A stretch of 64,000 nt of DNA, from assembly GCF_900564145.1 (NCBI RefSeq), contig NZ_UOOB01000001.1, positions 1,924,754 through 1,988,753 of the forward strand. Direction: 5' to 3'. The translations under genes and the position numbers were made by a program. How positions within the stretch are numbered: the stretch's first letter is position 1; every line of letters begins with the position of its first letter. The notes beneath the pieces were generated by a model. That model had not been told where the DNA came from and did not search any database. It saw only the letters and a list, made by a program, of their open reading frames with translations. This document shows positions 54,901 to 60,759 of this stretch, piece after piece. The stretch is from Comamonas sp. lk. GTDB lineage: Bacteria; Pseudomonadota; Gammaproteobacteria; Burkholderiales; Burkholderiaceae_C.

Positions 54901-57900
54901 GCAATGTGAGCAAGGTCTATGACGGCGGCACCAGCGCAGCGGGCAGCGCCACCGTGGTGGGCGGTCAGCTGTTTGGCGGCGATACGCTCAGCGGCGGCAG
55001 CTTTGCCTTCAGCAACAAGAACGCCGGAGCGGGCAACAAGACCGTGCATGTCTCGGGCGCCACACTGTCCGACGGCAACAACGGCGGCAACTATCGGGTC
55101 ACCTACGTGGACAACACCAGCAGCACCATCACGGCCAAGGCCGTGACGGTGGGTGGCATCACCGGGGTCGACAAGGTCTATGACGCAGCTCTGGGCGCCA
55201 CGGTCAACACTGCCGGCGTCAATTACGGCGGTGGACTGATCAGCGGCGACGACGTGACCGCGATCGCCACAGGTCTGTTCGGCGACAAGAACGTGGGCAA
55301 CGGCAAGACCGTGACGCTCACCAGCCGCTACAGCGGCGCCGACATCGCCAACTATGTCTTCACCGACCAGGCCACCACCACGGCCGCCATCACGCCCAAG
55401 GCACTGACCGTCAGCGGTCTGGCCGTGGCCAACCGCACGTACGACGGCACGACCGGTGCCACGGTGGACCTCTCGGGCGCCACCTATACCGGCCTGATCG
55501 CTGGCGACTTCGTGCAGGTGGCCGCCAGCGGCAGCTTTGCCGACAAGAACGCCGGCGCCGACAAGCTGGCCACGCTCAACAGCCGCTACAGCGGTGCGGA
55601 CGTGGGCAACTACAGCATCACCGACCAGGCCAGCACCACGGGGGATATCTTTGCAGCGGCCCTCAGTGTGTCCAGCGGCAATGTGAGCAAGGTCTATGAC
55701 GGCGGCACCAGCGCAGCGGGCAGCGCCACCGTGGTGGGCGGTCAGCTGTTTGGCGGCGATACGCTCAGCGGCGGCAGCTTTGCCTTCAGCAACAAGAACG
55801 CCGGAGCGGGCAACAAGACCGTGCATGTCTCGGGCGCCACACTGTCCGACGGCAACAACGGCGGCAACTATCGGGTCACCTACGTGGACAACACCAGCAG
55901 CACCATCACGGCCAAGGCCGTGACGGTGGGTGGCATCACCGGGGTCGACAAGGTCTATGACGCAGCTCTGGGCGCCACGGTCAACACTGCCGGCGTCCAC
56001 TACGGCGGTGGACTGATCAGCGGCGACGACGTGACCGTGATCGCCACCGGCCTGTTTGGCGACAAGAACGTGGGCAACGGCAAGACCGTGACGCTCACCA
56101 GCCGCTACAGCGGCGCCGACATCGCCAACTATGTCTTCACCGACCAGGCCACCACCACGGCCGCCATCACGCCCAAGGCACTGACCGTCAGCGGTCTGGC
56201 CGTGGCCAACCGCACGTACGACGGCACGACCGGTGCCACGGTGGACCTCTCGGGCGCCACCTATACCGGCCTGATCGCTGGCGACTTCGTGCAGGTGGCC
56301 GCCAGCGGCAGCTTTGCCGACAAGAACGCCGGCGCCGACAAGCTGGCCACGCTCAACAGCCGCTACAGCGGTGCGGACGTGGGCAACTACAGCATCACCG
56401 ACCAGGCCAGCACCACGGGAGATATCACGCAAGCATCGATCACGGTGACGGTGGGCAATGTGAGCAAGGTCTATGACGGCATGACCGGTGTGTCCGGTGC
56501 CACAGCTTTGCTGGCCAGCGGCATGCTGTTCGGCAGCGATGCGCTGACGGGTGGCAGCCTGGCTTTTGCCGACAAGAACGCTGGAGCGGGCAACAAGACG
56601 GTGCTGGTAGGCGGCTTTGGTGTCAGCGACGGCAACAGCGGCGGCAACTACACGGTCAGTTACCTGAACAACACCACCAGCACCATCACGCCCAAGGCGT
56701 TGACGGTCTCGGGTATTGCCGGTGTGGACCGGGTCTATGACGGCACGATCCAGGCTGGCGTGGACACCAGCGCTCTGGTGCTGGGCGGTCTGATCAGCGG
56801 CGACAACCTGCAGCTGGTCAGCAGCGCTGGCAACTTTGCCGACAAGAACGCAGGCCAGGGCAAGACAGTGACGCTGGCCAATAGCTACAGCGGTGCGGAC
56901 TTGGGTAACTACCAAATCACCGACCAGACCGGCACCACGGCCAGCATCAAGCAGCGCATGGTCAGCCTGAGCGGCCAGCCCGATACCGGCGACCTGAGCA
57001 AGGTCTACGACGGTACGACCCATGTGAATATCGACACCAGCGGCGTCACCATCGGCGGCCTGCTGACGGGCGACAAGCTGGGCTACCAGGCCAGCGGTAC
57101 GACGGCAGACAAGAATGTGGGCGTGGACAAGAACGTGACCATCGTGGGCGGTCTGACGGGCGAGGATGCCGGCAACTACCAGATCGAGCTGCCCACGTTG
57201 AGCGGCAAGGTGACGGTCACGGCCAAGGTCTTGACGCTGGACGGCATCACGGCCGGCAACAAGGTCTATGACCGCACGACGGATGCCACGCTGGGCCTGG
57301 CCGATGCCGTGTTCAGCGGTGCCGTCGAAGGCGACAACGTGGGCTACACGGCCAGCGGTGCTTTCAGCGACAAGAACGCGGGCATGCACAAGACGGTGTT
57401 CTTGAACACAGGCCTGAGCGGAGCGGACGCTGGCAATTACACGCTGAGCGGGCAGAGCACAACGACGGCCGACATCACGGCCCGGATCATCACGATAGAC
57501 AACGTGCCCGGTAGCGGTGGTGGCAATGGTGGTAATGGCGGCAGCGGCGGCGATCTGAGCAAGGTCTACGACGGCACGACCCATGTGAACATCGACACCA
57601 GCGGCGTCACCATCGGCGGCCTGCTGACGGGCGACAAGCTGGGCTACCAGGCCAGTGGCACGACGGCGGACAAGAACGTGGGCGTGGACAAGAACGTGAC
57701 CATCGTGGGTGGTTTGACGGGCGAGGATGCCGGCAACTACCAGATTGAGCTGCCCACGCTGAGCGGCAAGGTCACGGTCACGCCCAAAATTCTGACGGTT
57801 GACGGCACGGTGGCTCAGGACAAGGTCTTCGACGGCAGCACGGGAGCGATATTGAGCGGCGCCACACTGAGCGGTGGCGGTGTGCTGGGGGCTGACGATG

Positions 57901-58628
57901 TGCGCCTGCTGAACCAAGGGCAGGGCAGCTTCGATACGGCCAGCGTGGGCAATGGCAAGACGGTCAACTCGGCGATGACGCTGGGCGGAGACGATGCCGG
58001 CAACTACCTGCTGAGCCAGCCCGGTGGCTTGGTCGCCAGCATCACTCCCCCGTCGGTGCCGCAAACTCCGGACGCCGGCGTACCGCCGGTGCTCACGCCC
58101 GAACCACCGCGGCCCCCGGGCTTTGTGCCGGAACAGCCCGTGGGTGGCGCTGAAGTGCTGACCGGCACGCCGCAGCTCCCGGCGCTGCCGGGTCTGGATA
58201 AGACTCCCACGGTCGTGTCGGGCCAGGAGGCCCGCTCGGATGTGGCCCCAGGGCGTGAGGGATTTGCACAAGGCGCGTTGGTGGCCGAGTCGGTGGCCGT
58301 GCTGATGAGCGTCGGCGATGCGGTGCGCACCGGCGACAACTTCATCAGCGTGACGCATTTCGAGGTACTGAGTCTGCGGCCGGCCACGCCGTTCACATTC
58401 GCCCTGCCCAAGGACACTTTTGTGCACAGCAATAGCGCCGAGCCGCTCAGCATCGAAGCACGATTGGCCGATGGCCAGCCACTGCCTTCCTGGCTGCGTT
58501 TTGACGGTCAGGGCTGGGTTTTCAGCGGCATGCCGCCCGAAGGCAGCAGCACCTTGGATGTGGTTGTGATTGCACGCGATGCCGGCGGCCATAGGGCGCA
58601 GACGCAGGTGCAGCTATCTTTTCGTTGA
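42942..58628 (+). CDS. TpsA giant adhesin, main body (GLUG, YDG/MBG repeats)
   Basis: 5,228 codons continuing the adhesin after frameshift 2; its nominal TTG start is only the first start in frame. With the two upstream parts the gene spans 40763-58628, about 5,955 residues. GLUG repeats run to about 43870. Ser/Thr/Gly-rich beta-helix-like repeats follow to about 49130. Then about 31 YDG-type units (KVYDGTT with a DKNAGxGKTVTL follow-up) fill 49340-57860, with two MBG-like YGT segments. The last about 200 residues end in a putative Ig-like domain (ADGQPLPSWLRFDGQGWVFS). No membrane anchor is visible, so release or TpsB-tethering is expected. Likely role: biofilm or surface adhesion. Confidence 0.85.
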   Translation: MVGYVNVSGSVASKVSDSYSSAVVSGSNSYSGGLIGRATGSAAATVGISNAYATGTVGSSGNNVGALLGGITGGNVSLSNVYATGSATASGTGNVVGGLIGNIDSTIGAGSAVTISNARASGDVSTGLGRGGGLIGRANGYANITSSYATGNVSGGSTIGILGGLIGDSIGGGVGGITITRSYASGNVTGNGAGTLYGGLIGQLNNTNVSASFASGNVSGNNTVGGLVGYAVNTFNFTDVYALGNVTATATTGIGYAGGLFGQAVPNSFTSYITNAYAAGDVDTSAPTKNLGGIVGLGGGTNFGTLVLTNTYWDATASAMTSAVAFNNGGTIRYATGTAVPNASNNTLSTAAAGALTTAQLTSGTLPTNFNTGATANGNPWGVTAGFTPYFNWQFPAGAMTISGTAYTSAGAAAGSGTVKLYTNGNLISGGQVRTDNTTGTYTALVGIDTFANGYKLGGTLTLNGAGSISGLSYTDSPFFSGGNITGFDLRQGVLLATTADTSNSALQTSLGNTFGSSNYTSLTSTLGSALWQYNASGNFTVDTALSHGGSTGLYAAGNLALNAAVTATGSTLMLSAGGSITDGASGAITANNLVLLGGDVALDGSSNNVNTLAASGVSNLIYSDSNALTVGAVTGVELGVNASAINGTSATVSGIAASGNVLVSSGGSNTLTVSRSVQSSAATGDATVTLRAGRDLSVGDGLLLGGTGSNKTNVVLWSGYTATGLRGTVTVGNAGIDTRGGLFYLGGALNTDANGGVRNYNGVSVPSSEAAAFFSSPGFGASLTGTTINTGGGDIVIKGRSNVATGSNGGVGLRGVTLGSGSGNVLIEGGVARSDTTSVAVSIDGATSISATGAGTVSITGTNSSSGTGASWSRGVQITASSGNNVAITTQSGALTITGSDSSGSSDSQGIRLENTAPATATLKITSTSGNVSLVGTQSSSQTTANVQGIAFIADGSAAAGAIRVGADGSNAYTGDLLVRGTSIVHGASTSTAGAVSLGGSGSLTIDSPGTTFTQALVLDSVYNIGSAHSSLTVGKTTNTADVTNSAARTVAGPISIYGGNLSVTTGATLTSTAASAAILLKATAGITDAASIVTNGGDITLWSNSADATTGGIYVQDNVTLDTRRQADRTAGNTSTASGGGAITIGGGSASSTLASGTVVPTGSATAITGASSAVQFGTDNTTGHIGNVSIYTGGGDLSVRGHNTSAFNAQGSFGISAYAGFTVDAGVSGSVTMVGTSSAVGAPSSQGIDLVARSAGNASTVIRTHNGSISLTGTANGGSATNNGVQLSSYNTFPVSLVATGSGGISITGNAAAVGSSSADISLASANILAASGAINLTGTGAGNLLTWTRNGIYAMSLGAKAGSLVTSSTSNITITEDSFSLTAGDSLTFNTSGTATIESYGNNFSSTLNTSQFGYASTVSGLRLGKDTGLAHTDTININSAVNIAGPISAYAGTIATSSALTSNNADANILLKATGGITVGGSITANAGDITLWSNSLDAATGGIYVLDNTKLDSRTAADRTAGNTSTASGGGTITLGGGSASSTLASGTVVPTGYALNNGRGSGVLLATDTNGHNANIAMLSGGGDVSIRGRNTASQNGGYSMGIGAMEGLNIDAGTSGSITLNGDVTATASGQALGVFLGFLSNANGGFATSTLRTADGNISVTGTANSSAPTSTGVALYQRPTSALTLAATGTGSLTVNGTATGGNPRDVLLASTDLLAASGPITVTGNGAGTLVTVTNNASYAMSLGSKAGSLVTSSTSNITLTDDSFALSAGNGLALNTSGTVTLQPYTNNFSTAFGLSNLSFASTISNLTVGKDIGATAHTDTVNLNAAVNIAGPISVYANTINLSQQLATAGSGNNGRITLDADTAATQTGGSLSGTQLLLQGPGSFTLNQTTNTIGTLAAASGTGNISYVDSDALTIGTVGSTNGISSTGTVSVATQSGDLTVAQSIATTNAGTSAITLNAGKAAAAGTAAGGNIVVSGGPAITTGTGGRATLYSGSTANSSLATLVGSGSGRFRYNSDEAATNYTAVLGTGLYGIYRQSISTAFALDDISTVYGTAATLNTSNALVNGDAATFSIANPLLSTSGNVRVGSYGVSVTNLSALTALGYTATGNSSAMLTVTAKALTIGDITAGDKVYDGSRNATISTAGASFDGLVAGDKVTVAATGSFGDKNVANGKTVTLVNTNGGADAGNYTITNQATTTASITPKTLTVSQITAADKVYDGTAAANVVTGSVQYTGLVVNDDVKLTASSGVFGNKNAGNGKTVTLSNTYSGTDKGNYLIVDQTSATASISQAQLQISTNDVTKVYDGTTAVFGGAAITVGGTRLFGDDTLSGGTFAYTSKNVGLGNKVVVGVTGATINDGNSGGNYAVSYVNNTNSTITAKALSISGITADNKIYDGSRNATISTAGASFDGLVAGDKVTVAATGSFGDKNVANGKTVTLVNTNGGADAGNYTITNQATTTASITPKTLTVSQITAADKVYDGTAAANVVTGSVQYTGLVVNDDVKLTASSGVFGNKNAGNGKTVTLSNTYSGTDKGNYLIVDQTSATASISQAQLQISTNDVTKVYDGTTAVFGGAAITVGGTRLFGDDTLSGGTFAYTSKNVGLGNKVVVGVTGATINDGNSGGNYAVSYVNNTNSTITAKALSISGITADNKIYDGSRNATISTAGASFDGLVAGDKVTVAATGSFGDKNVANGKTVTLVNTNGGADAGNYTITNQATTTASITPKTLTVSQITAADKVYDGTAAANVVTGSVQYTGLVVNDDVKLTASSGVFGNKNAGNGKTVTLSNTYSGTDKGNYLIVDQTSATASISQAQLQISTNDVTKVYDGTTAVFGGAAITVGGTRLFGDDTLSGGTFAYTSKNVGLGNKVVVGVTGATINDGNSGGNYAVSYVNNTNSTITAKALSISGITADNKIYDGSRNATISTAGASFDGLVAGDKVTVAATGSFGDKNVANGKTVTLVNTNGGADAGNYTITNQATTTASITPKTLTVSQITAADKVYDGTAAANVVTGSVQYTGLVVNDDVKLTASSGVFGNKNAGNGKTVTLSNTYSGTDKGNYLIVDQTSATASISQAQLQISTNDVTKVYDGTTAVFGGAAITVGGTRLFGDDTLSGGTFAYTSKNVGIGNKVVVGVTGATINDGNSGGNYAVSYVNNTNSTITAKALSISGITADNKIYDGSRNATISTAGASFDGLVAGDKVTVAATGSFGDKNVANGKTVTLVNTNGGADAGNYTITNQATTTASITPKTLTVSQITAADKVYYGTAAANVVTGSVQYTGLVVNDDVKLTASSGVFGNKNAGTGKSVLLSNTYSGSDLSNYTLVDQTSATASITPAALTLTTGNVSKTYDGTTDVSGGAATVASGMLYIGDTLTGGTFAYTDKNAGAGSKVVTVSGVSVSDGNSGGNYTLSYVNNTASTINKATLTVSGITAADKVYDGNTNVLVSTAGLIYTGLVVGDQVTTDASGQFVDRNAGIGKSLTLLSSYGGTDVGNYQITSQTSANATISKAGLTVTANDDARFVTRNDIAGYNGVHYSGFVGGDTAASLDLSGLVVNRPNGGVGAGVYTGALQASGVASGNYTISYAAGNYTILAANNALVKTVNQETSYGTVPTYTVASVEYMDNNNLISTLTQSGHSGNSYSYSDGVGGTLSFALGPRTTNLSSSGLVSVGNYTIADANPVIGGGNLTGAVTFIGNLAVQAKAVSASAGGVSKIYDGTTAMNGVTLNLTGQFDGDTVTVNGRGNFSQKNVGNNLSYSVTDMALDGADGANYYLSGGSSLSGNNGSITPKTITVGGITAADKVYDAGKGATVNTAGANYGGLITGDDVGVIATGLFGDKNVGSGKTVTLSSSYSGADKDNYIFIDQATTTAAITPKALTVSGLAVANRTYDGTTGATVDLSGATYTGLIAGDFVQVAASGSFADKNAGADKLATLNSRYSGADVGNYSITDQASTTGDIFAAALSVSSGNVSKVYDGGTSAAGSATVVGGQLFGGDTLSGGSFAFSNKNAGAGNKTVHVSGATLSDGNNGGNYRVTYVDNTSSTITAKAVTVGGITGVDKVYDAALGATVNTAGVNYGGGLISGDDVTAIATGLFGDKNVGNGKTVTLTSRYSGADIANYVFTDQATTTAAITPKALTVSGLAVANRTYDGTTGATVDLSGATYTGLIAGDFVQVAASGSFADKNAGADKLATLNSRYSGADVGNYSITDQASTTGDIFAAALSVSSGNVSKVYDGGTSAAGSATVVGGQLFGGDTLSGGSFAFSNKNAGAGNKTVHVSGATLSDGNNGGNYRVTYVDNTSSTITAKAVTVGGITGVDKVYDAALGATVNTAGVHYGGGLISGDDVTVIATGLFGDKNVGNGKTVTLTSRYSGADIANYVFTDQATTTAAITPKALTVSGLAVANRTYDGTTGATVDLSGATYTGLIAGDFVQVAASGSFADKNAGADKLATLNSRYSGADVGNYSITDQASTTGDITQASITVTVGNVSKVYDGMTGVSGATALLASGMLFGSDALTGGSLAFADKNAGAGNKTVLVGGFGVSDGNSGGNYTVSYLNNTTSTITPKALTVSGIAGVDRVYDGTIQAGVDTSALVLGGLISGDNLQLVSSAGNFADKNAGQGKTVTLANSYSGADLGNYQITDQTGTTASIKQRMVSLSGQPDTGDLSKVYDGTTHVNIDTSGVTIGGLLTGDKLGYQASGTTADKNVGVDKNVTIVGGLTGEDAGNYQIELPTLSGKVTVTAKVLTLDGITAGNKVYDRTTDATLGLADAVFSGAVEGDNVGYTASGAFSDKNAGMHKTVFLNTGLSGADAGNYTLSGQSTTTADITARIITIDNVPGSGGGNGGNGGSGGDLSKVYDGTTHVNIDTSGVTIGGLLTGDKLGYQASGTTADKNVGVDKNVTIVGGLTGEDAGNYQIELPTLSGKVTVTPKILTVDGTVAQDKVFDGSTGAILSGATLSGGGVLGADDVRLLNQGQGSFDTASVGNGKTVNSAMTLGGDDAGNYLLSQPGGLVASITPPSVPQTPDAGVPPVLTPEPPRPPGFVPEQPVGGAEVLTGTPQLPALPGLDKTPTVVSGQEARSDVAPGREGFAQGALVAESVAVLMSVGDAVRTGDNFISVTHFEVLSLRPATPFTFALPKDTFVHSNSAEPLSIEARLADGQPLPSWLRFDGQGWVFSGMPPEGSSTLDVVVIARDAGGHRAQTQVQLSFR
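46097..48520 (+). repeat. Diverged 1.2-kb protein-coding repeat inside the adhesin
   Basis: Two consecutive units of about 1,185 bp start at AGPIS-type segments (about 46103 and 47288, with a third start near 48472). Each encodes GDITLWSNS, GGIYVxDN, then TAGNTSTASGGG and SSTLASGTVVPTG. They are similar but not identical, so this is an older duplication than the arrays further on. Confidence 0.7.
49387..52902 (+). repeat. Tandem array of 786-bp near-identical units (262 aa each)
   Basis: Four full units and about half of a fifth. Unit starts (the word GACGGCAGCCGC) are at about 49386, 50172, 50958, 51744 and 52530, exactly 786 bp apart. Each unit encodes three YDG modules (KVYDGSRN, KVYDGTAA, KVYDGTTAV). 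The first three units appear identical. The fourth differs by a few bases near 52364-52450, and the fifth has one change giving KVYYGTAA before it diverges at about 52903. Confidence 0.93.
54615..56418 (+). repeat. Tandem array of 777-bp near-identical units (259 aa each)
   Basis: Two full units (54615-55391, 55392-56168) and a partial third (56169 to about 56418), spaced exactly 777 bp. Each encodes RTYDGTTG, KVYDGGTS and KVYDAALG modules. Differences are few, for example GVNYGG against GVHYGG. Confidence 0.92.
56990..57780 (+). repeat. Two copies of a 233-bp YDG unit flanking another YDG module and a Gly linker
   Basis: The stretch encoding GDLSKVYDGTTHVNIDTSGV through LPTLSGKVTVT occurs at about 56990-57222 and again at about 57551-57783 with only silent or near-silent changes. 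Between them lie one YDG module (KVYDRTTD) and a GSGGGNGGNGGSGG linker. Confidence 0.85.
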
Positions 58629-58675
58629 AAGGGCCGCATGAGCCCTGCTATTTTGGAGACATCACAAAGGTGATC

Positions 58676-60409
58676 ATGACTTTCCGCCGAACGCCTGCCT
58701 GGACCTGGATCGCCTTGGCGAATCTGCTCGCCGGCACCTCATCCGTCCTTGCCCAGCAGATTCCGGACGCCGGCAGTGCCCTGCGCCAGACCGAGCAGGA
58801 GCGCCGCCCCATACTGCCGCCGGCCGCCCCGCCGAGCTCGCCGCCCAGCCCGGAGGAGGTAGCGCAGCGGGTGCCTGCCACCGGCCCGACGCTGAAGCTG
58901 TCGGCCTTTCGCTTCGAGGGCAATACCCTGCTGTCGAACGAGGTGCTGACAGACACGATTGCTGCGTACCTGCAGCGGCCGGTGCGCCTGCTGGAGTTGG
59001 AGACGGCTGCCGCACTGCTGGCCCAGCGCTACCGTGAGGAGGGCTGGCTGGCCCGGGTGCTGATCCCGCCGCAGGAGGTGGAGAAGGGGGTGTTCACCTT
59101 CAAGGTCATCGAAGCGGCCTATGGTGGAGCCACATTTTCGGCCGACACCGATTCCGCCAGCCTGCCGGTGGGCGAGAACGCCATCATCAGCCGTGTCGAG
59201 GCCCGCCAGGCCCGCGGTGACAAATTGCATCTGCCCAGCCTGGAACGCGGTCTGCTGATCGCCAACGACCTGCCTGGCCTGCAAGTGGCCGGCAGCCAGG
59301 TGGCCGGTCGCAGCGAAGGCGAGACCGAGGTGGTCCTGAAGGCCACGGCCACGCGCCGTCTGACTGGCGAGCTGGCGGTGGACAACTACGGCTCGCGCAG
59401 CACCGGCGAAGAGCGCATGCTGGGCCGCTTGAGCCTGAACGGCGCACTGGGCTGGGGCGAGCAGTTCGACCTGGCGACGCAGTTCACCCGTCACCTCAGC
59501 TATGGCCGGATTGCCGCTGCGCTGCCGCTGGGCTCGGACGGGCTGCGACTGGCAGTCAATGCATCGGCCCTGCACTACAAGGTCGGGACGCCGGAATTCA
59601 GCGCCCTGGCGCCTCGCGGCAGCTCGCGCAGCGCCGGCATGGAGCTGCTGTACCCGCTGGTACGCGCACGCAGCCACAACCTGTTTCTGTCCGCCGGCTA
59701 CGATCACAAGCGCCCCTACAACACCACGGTCCTCGGGGTGAGCAGCGACTACACCATAGGCAACAAATTGCTGCGCCTGGACGGCAATATGTTCGACTCT
59801 CTGGGCGCCGGAGCCGTCAGCAGTGCCAGCCTGTCCTGGGTGTTTGGCCGGCTCAACCTGGATGGCTCGCCCACCCAGGCACTGGATGCGGCCACGGTGA
59901 ATTCGCAAGGCAGTTTTAAAGTGCTGCGCTACCGCTTCAGCCGCGACCAGCAACTGGGTGCCGGTTGGTCGCTCTTCGGGGCCTATAGCGGCCAGATGGC
60001 CAACAAGAATCTGGACTCGGCCGAGAAACTCTACCTCGGCGGCCCCAACGGCGTGCGGGCCTACCCGCTCAACGAGGGCGGTGGCTCGGAAGGGCGTTTG
60101 TTCAATCTGGAACTGCGCTGGCGGCTGCCGCCGTCCGGCGTCTGGAACACCAACCTGGCCGGCTTCTATGACTGGGGGCGGGTCGATATCAACCGCAACC
60201 GGAATTTTGCGGGAGCTCCGGCGCTGAACAGCTATTCGCTGTCTGGCTATGGTCTGACGCTGACGAGCATGGGGCCCGAGGGAGTTCAGCTGACAGCGAC
60301 GCTGGCGCGCCGGGCGGGCAACAATCCTTACCAGACGGTGACCGGCCATGATCAGGATGGCAGTCTGCGCAAGTACCGGATCTGGCTGGCTTTGAGCAAG
60401 TCGTTCTGA
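58676..60409 (+). CDS. TpsB outer-membrane transporter (ShlB/FhaC/HecB family)
   Basis: A 577-residue two-partner-secretion transporter. After a signal peptide (WIALANLLAGTSSVLAQ) and a Pro-rich linker, POTRA_2 spans about 75-150 (LSAFRFEGNTLLSNEVLTDT, then GWLARVLIPPQEVEKGVF). A second POTRA-like segment follows, then a 16-strand barrel from about 225. The conserved VRGY-type motif of loop 6 is seen as GPNGVRAYPLNEG, and the protein ends in KSF for BAM insertion. It exports the adjacent TpsA through its TPS domain. ATG 58676 lies 47 bases after the tpsA stop, so they form one operon. The gene is intact although tpsA is frameshifted. Confidence 0.92.
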   Translation: MTFRRTPAWTWIALANLLAGTSSVLAQQIPDAGSALRQTEQERRPILPPAAPPSSPPSPEEVAQRVPATGPTLKLSAFRFEGNTLLSNEVLTDTIAAYLQRPVRLLELETAAALLAQRYREEGWLARVLIPPQEVEKGVFTFKVIEAAYGGATFSADTDSASLPVGENAIISRVEARQARGDKLHLPSLERGLLIANDLPGLQVAGSQVAGRSEGETEVVLKATATRRLTGELAVDNYGSRSTGEERMLGRLSLNGALGWGEQFDLATQFTRHLSYGRIAAALPLGSDGLRLAVNASALHYKVGTPEFSALAPRGSSRSAGMELLYPLVRARSHNLFLSAGYDHKRPYNTTVLGVSSDYTIGNKLLRLDGNMFDSLGAGAVSSASLSWVFGRLNLDGSPTQALDAATVNSQGSFKVLRYRFSRDQQLGAGWSLFGAYSGQMANKNLDSAEKLYLGGPNGVRAYPLNEGGGSEGRLFNLELRWRLPPSGVWNTNLAGFYDWGRVDINRNRNFAGAPALNSYSLSGYGLTLTSMGPEGVQLTATLARRAGNNPYQTVTGHDQDGSLRKYRIWLALSKSF

Positions 60410-60532
60410 TGGAGAAGCAGAGGTCTGGCTTGGCCAGACCTCTTACCTAGCCCTTGGCTTTCTGAGTCTGCGGCTTGCTTGCAGGCCCGTGAGCGGGAAT
60501 TACTTGGGCTAAATCGCACGCCACAATAGAAA

Positions 60533-60563
60533 AAAGGTTCCTAACTTTGCAGTTAGGAACCTT
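60533..60563. terminator. Intrinsic terminator between tpsB and tRNA-Pro
   Basis: Stem AAAGGTTCCTAACT (60533-60546), loop TTGC, arm AGTTAGGAACCTTT (60551-60564), with A and T runs on its sides. It can end both the plus-strand tpsB transcript and the minus-strand tRNA transcript. Confidence 0.85.
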
Positions 60564-60572
60564 TATCTATTT

Positions 60573-60649
60573 TGGTCGGAATGGCGGGATTCGAACTCGC
60601 GACCCCTTGCACCCCATGCAAGTGCGCTACCAGGCTGCGCTACATTCCG
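60573..60649 (-). tRNA. tRNA-Pro (GGG)
   Basis: A 77-base cloverleaf on the minus strand with encoded CCA. Acceptor CGGAATG pairs with CATTCCG. The anticodon stem CTTGC/GCAAG encloses ATGGGGT (anticodon GGG, reading CCC and CCU), and the T-arm has TTCGAAT. It closely resembles E. coli proL-type tRNA in its D-arm (AGCGCAGCCTGGTAGCGCA). Confidence 0.95.
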
Positions 60650-60717
60650 TGTTGATGGGTTGAATTATAGGGACAAAAATCAGCCTCTCCAGGCAAAACG
60701 CCCACTTTCTTCAAATT

Positions 60718-60739
60718 AGCTGAAAAAACCTTTTCAGCT
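60718..60739 (-). terminator. Weak hairpin after putA
   Basis: AGCTGAAAA (60718-60726) pairs with TTTTCAGCT (60731-60739). On the minus strand it follows the putA stop by about 20 bases, but no clean T tract comes after it. Confidence 0.4.
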
Positions 60740-60759
60740 GGGTAGCCGCAAGCTGCCCA

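Noticed and set aside
49387-56418. CRISPR array
   Set aside because: The repeats are 777-786 bp coding units without short repeat-spacer structure, and no cas genes are present.
53997-58592. A 1,531-codon minus-strand open frame opposite the adhesin C-terminal half
   Set aside because: Same reason: antisense of repetitive coding sequence with His/Ala/Gly-rich nonsense composition.
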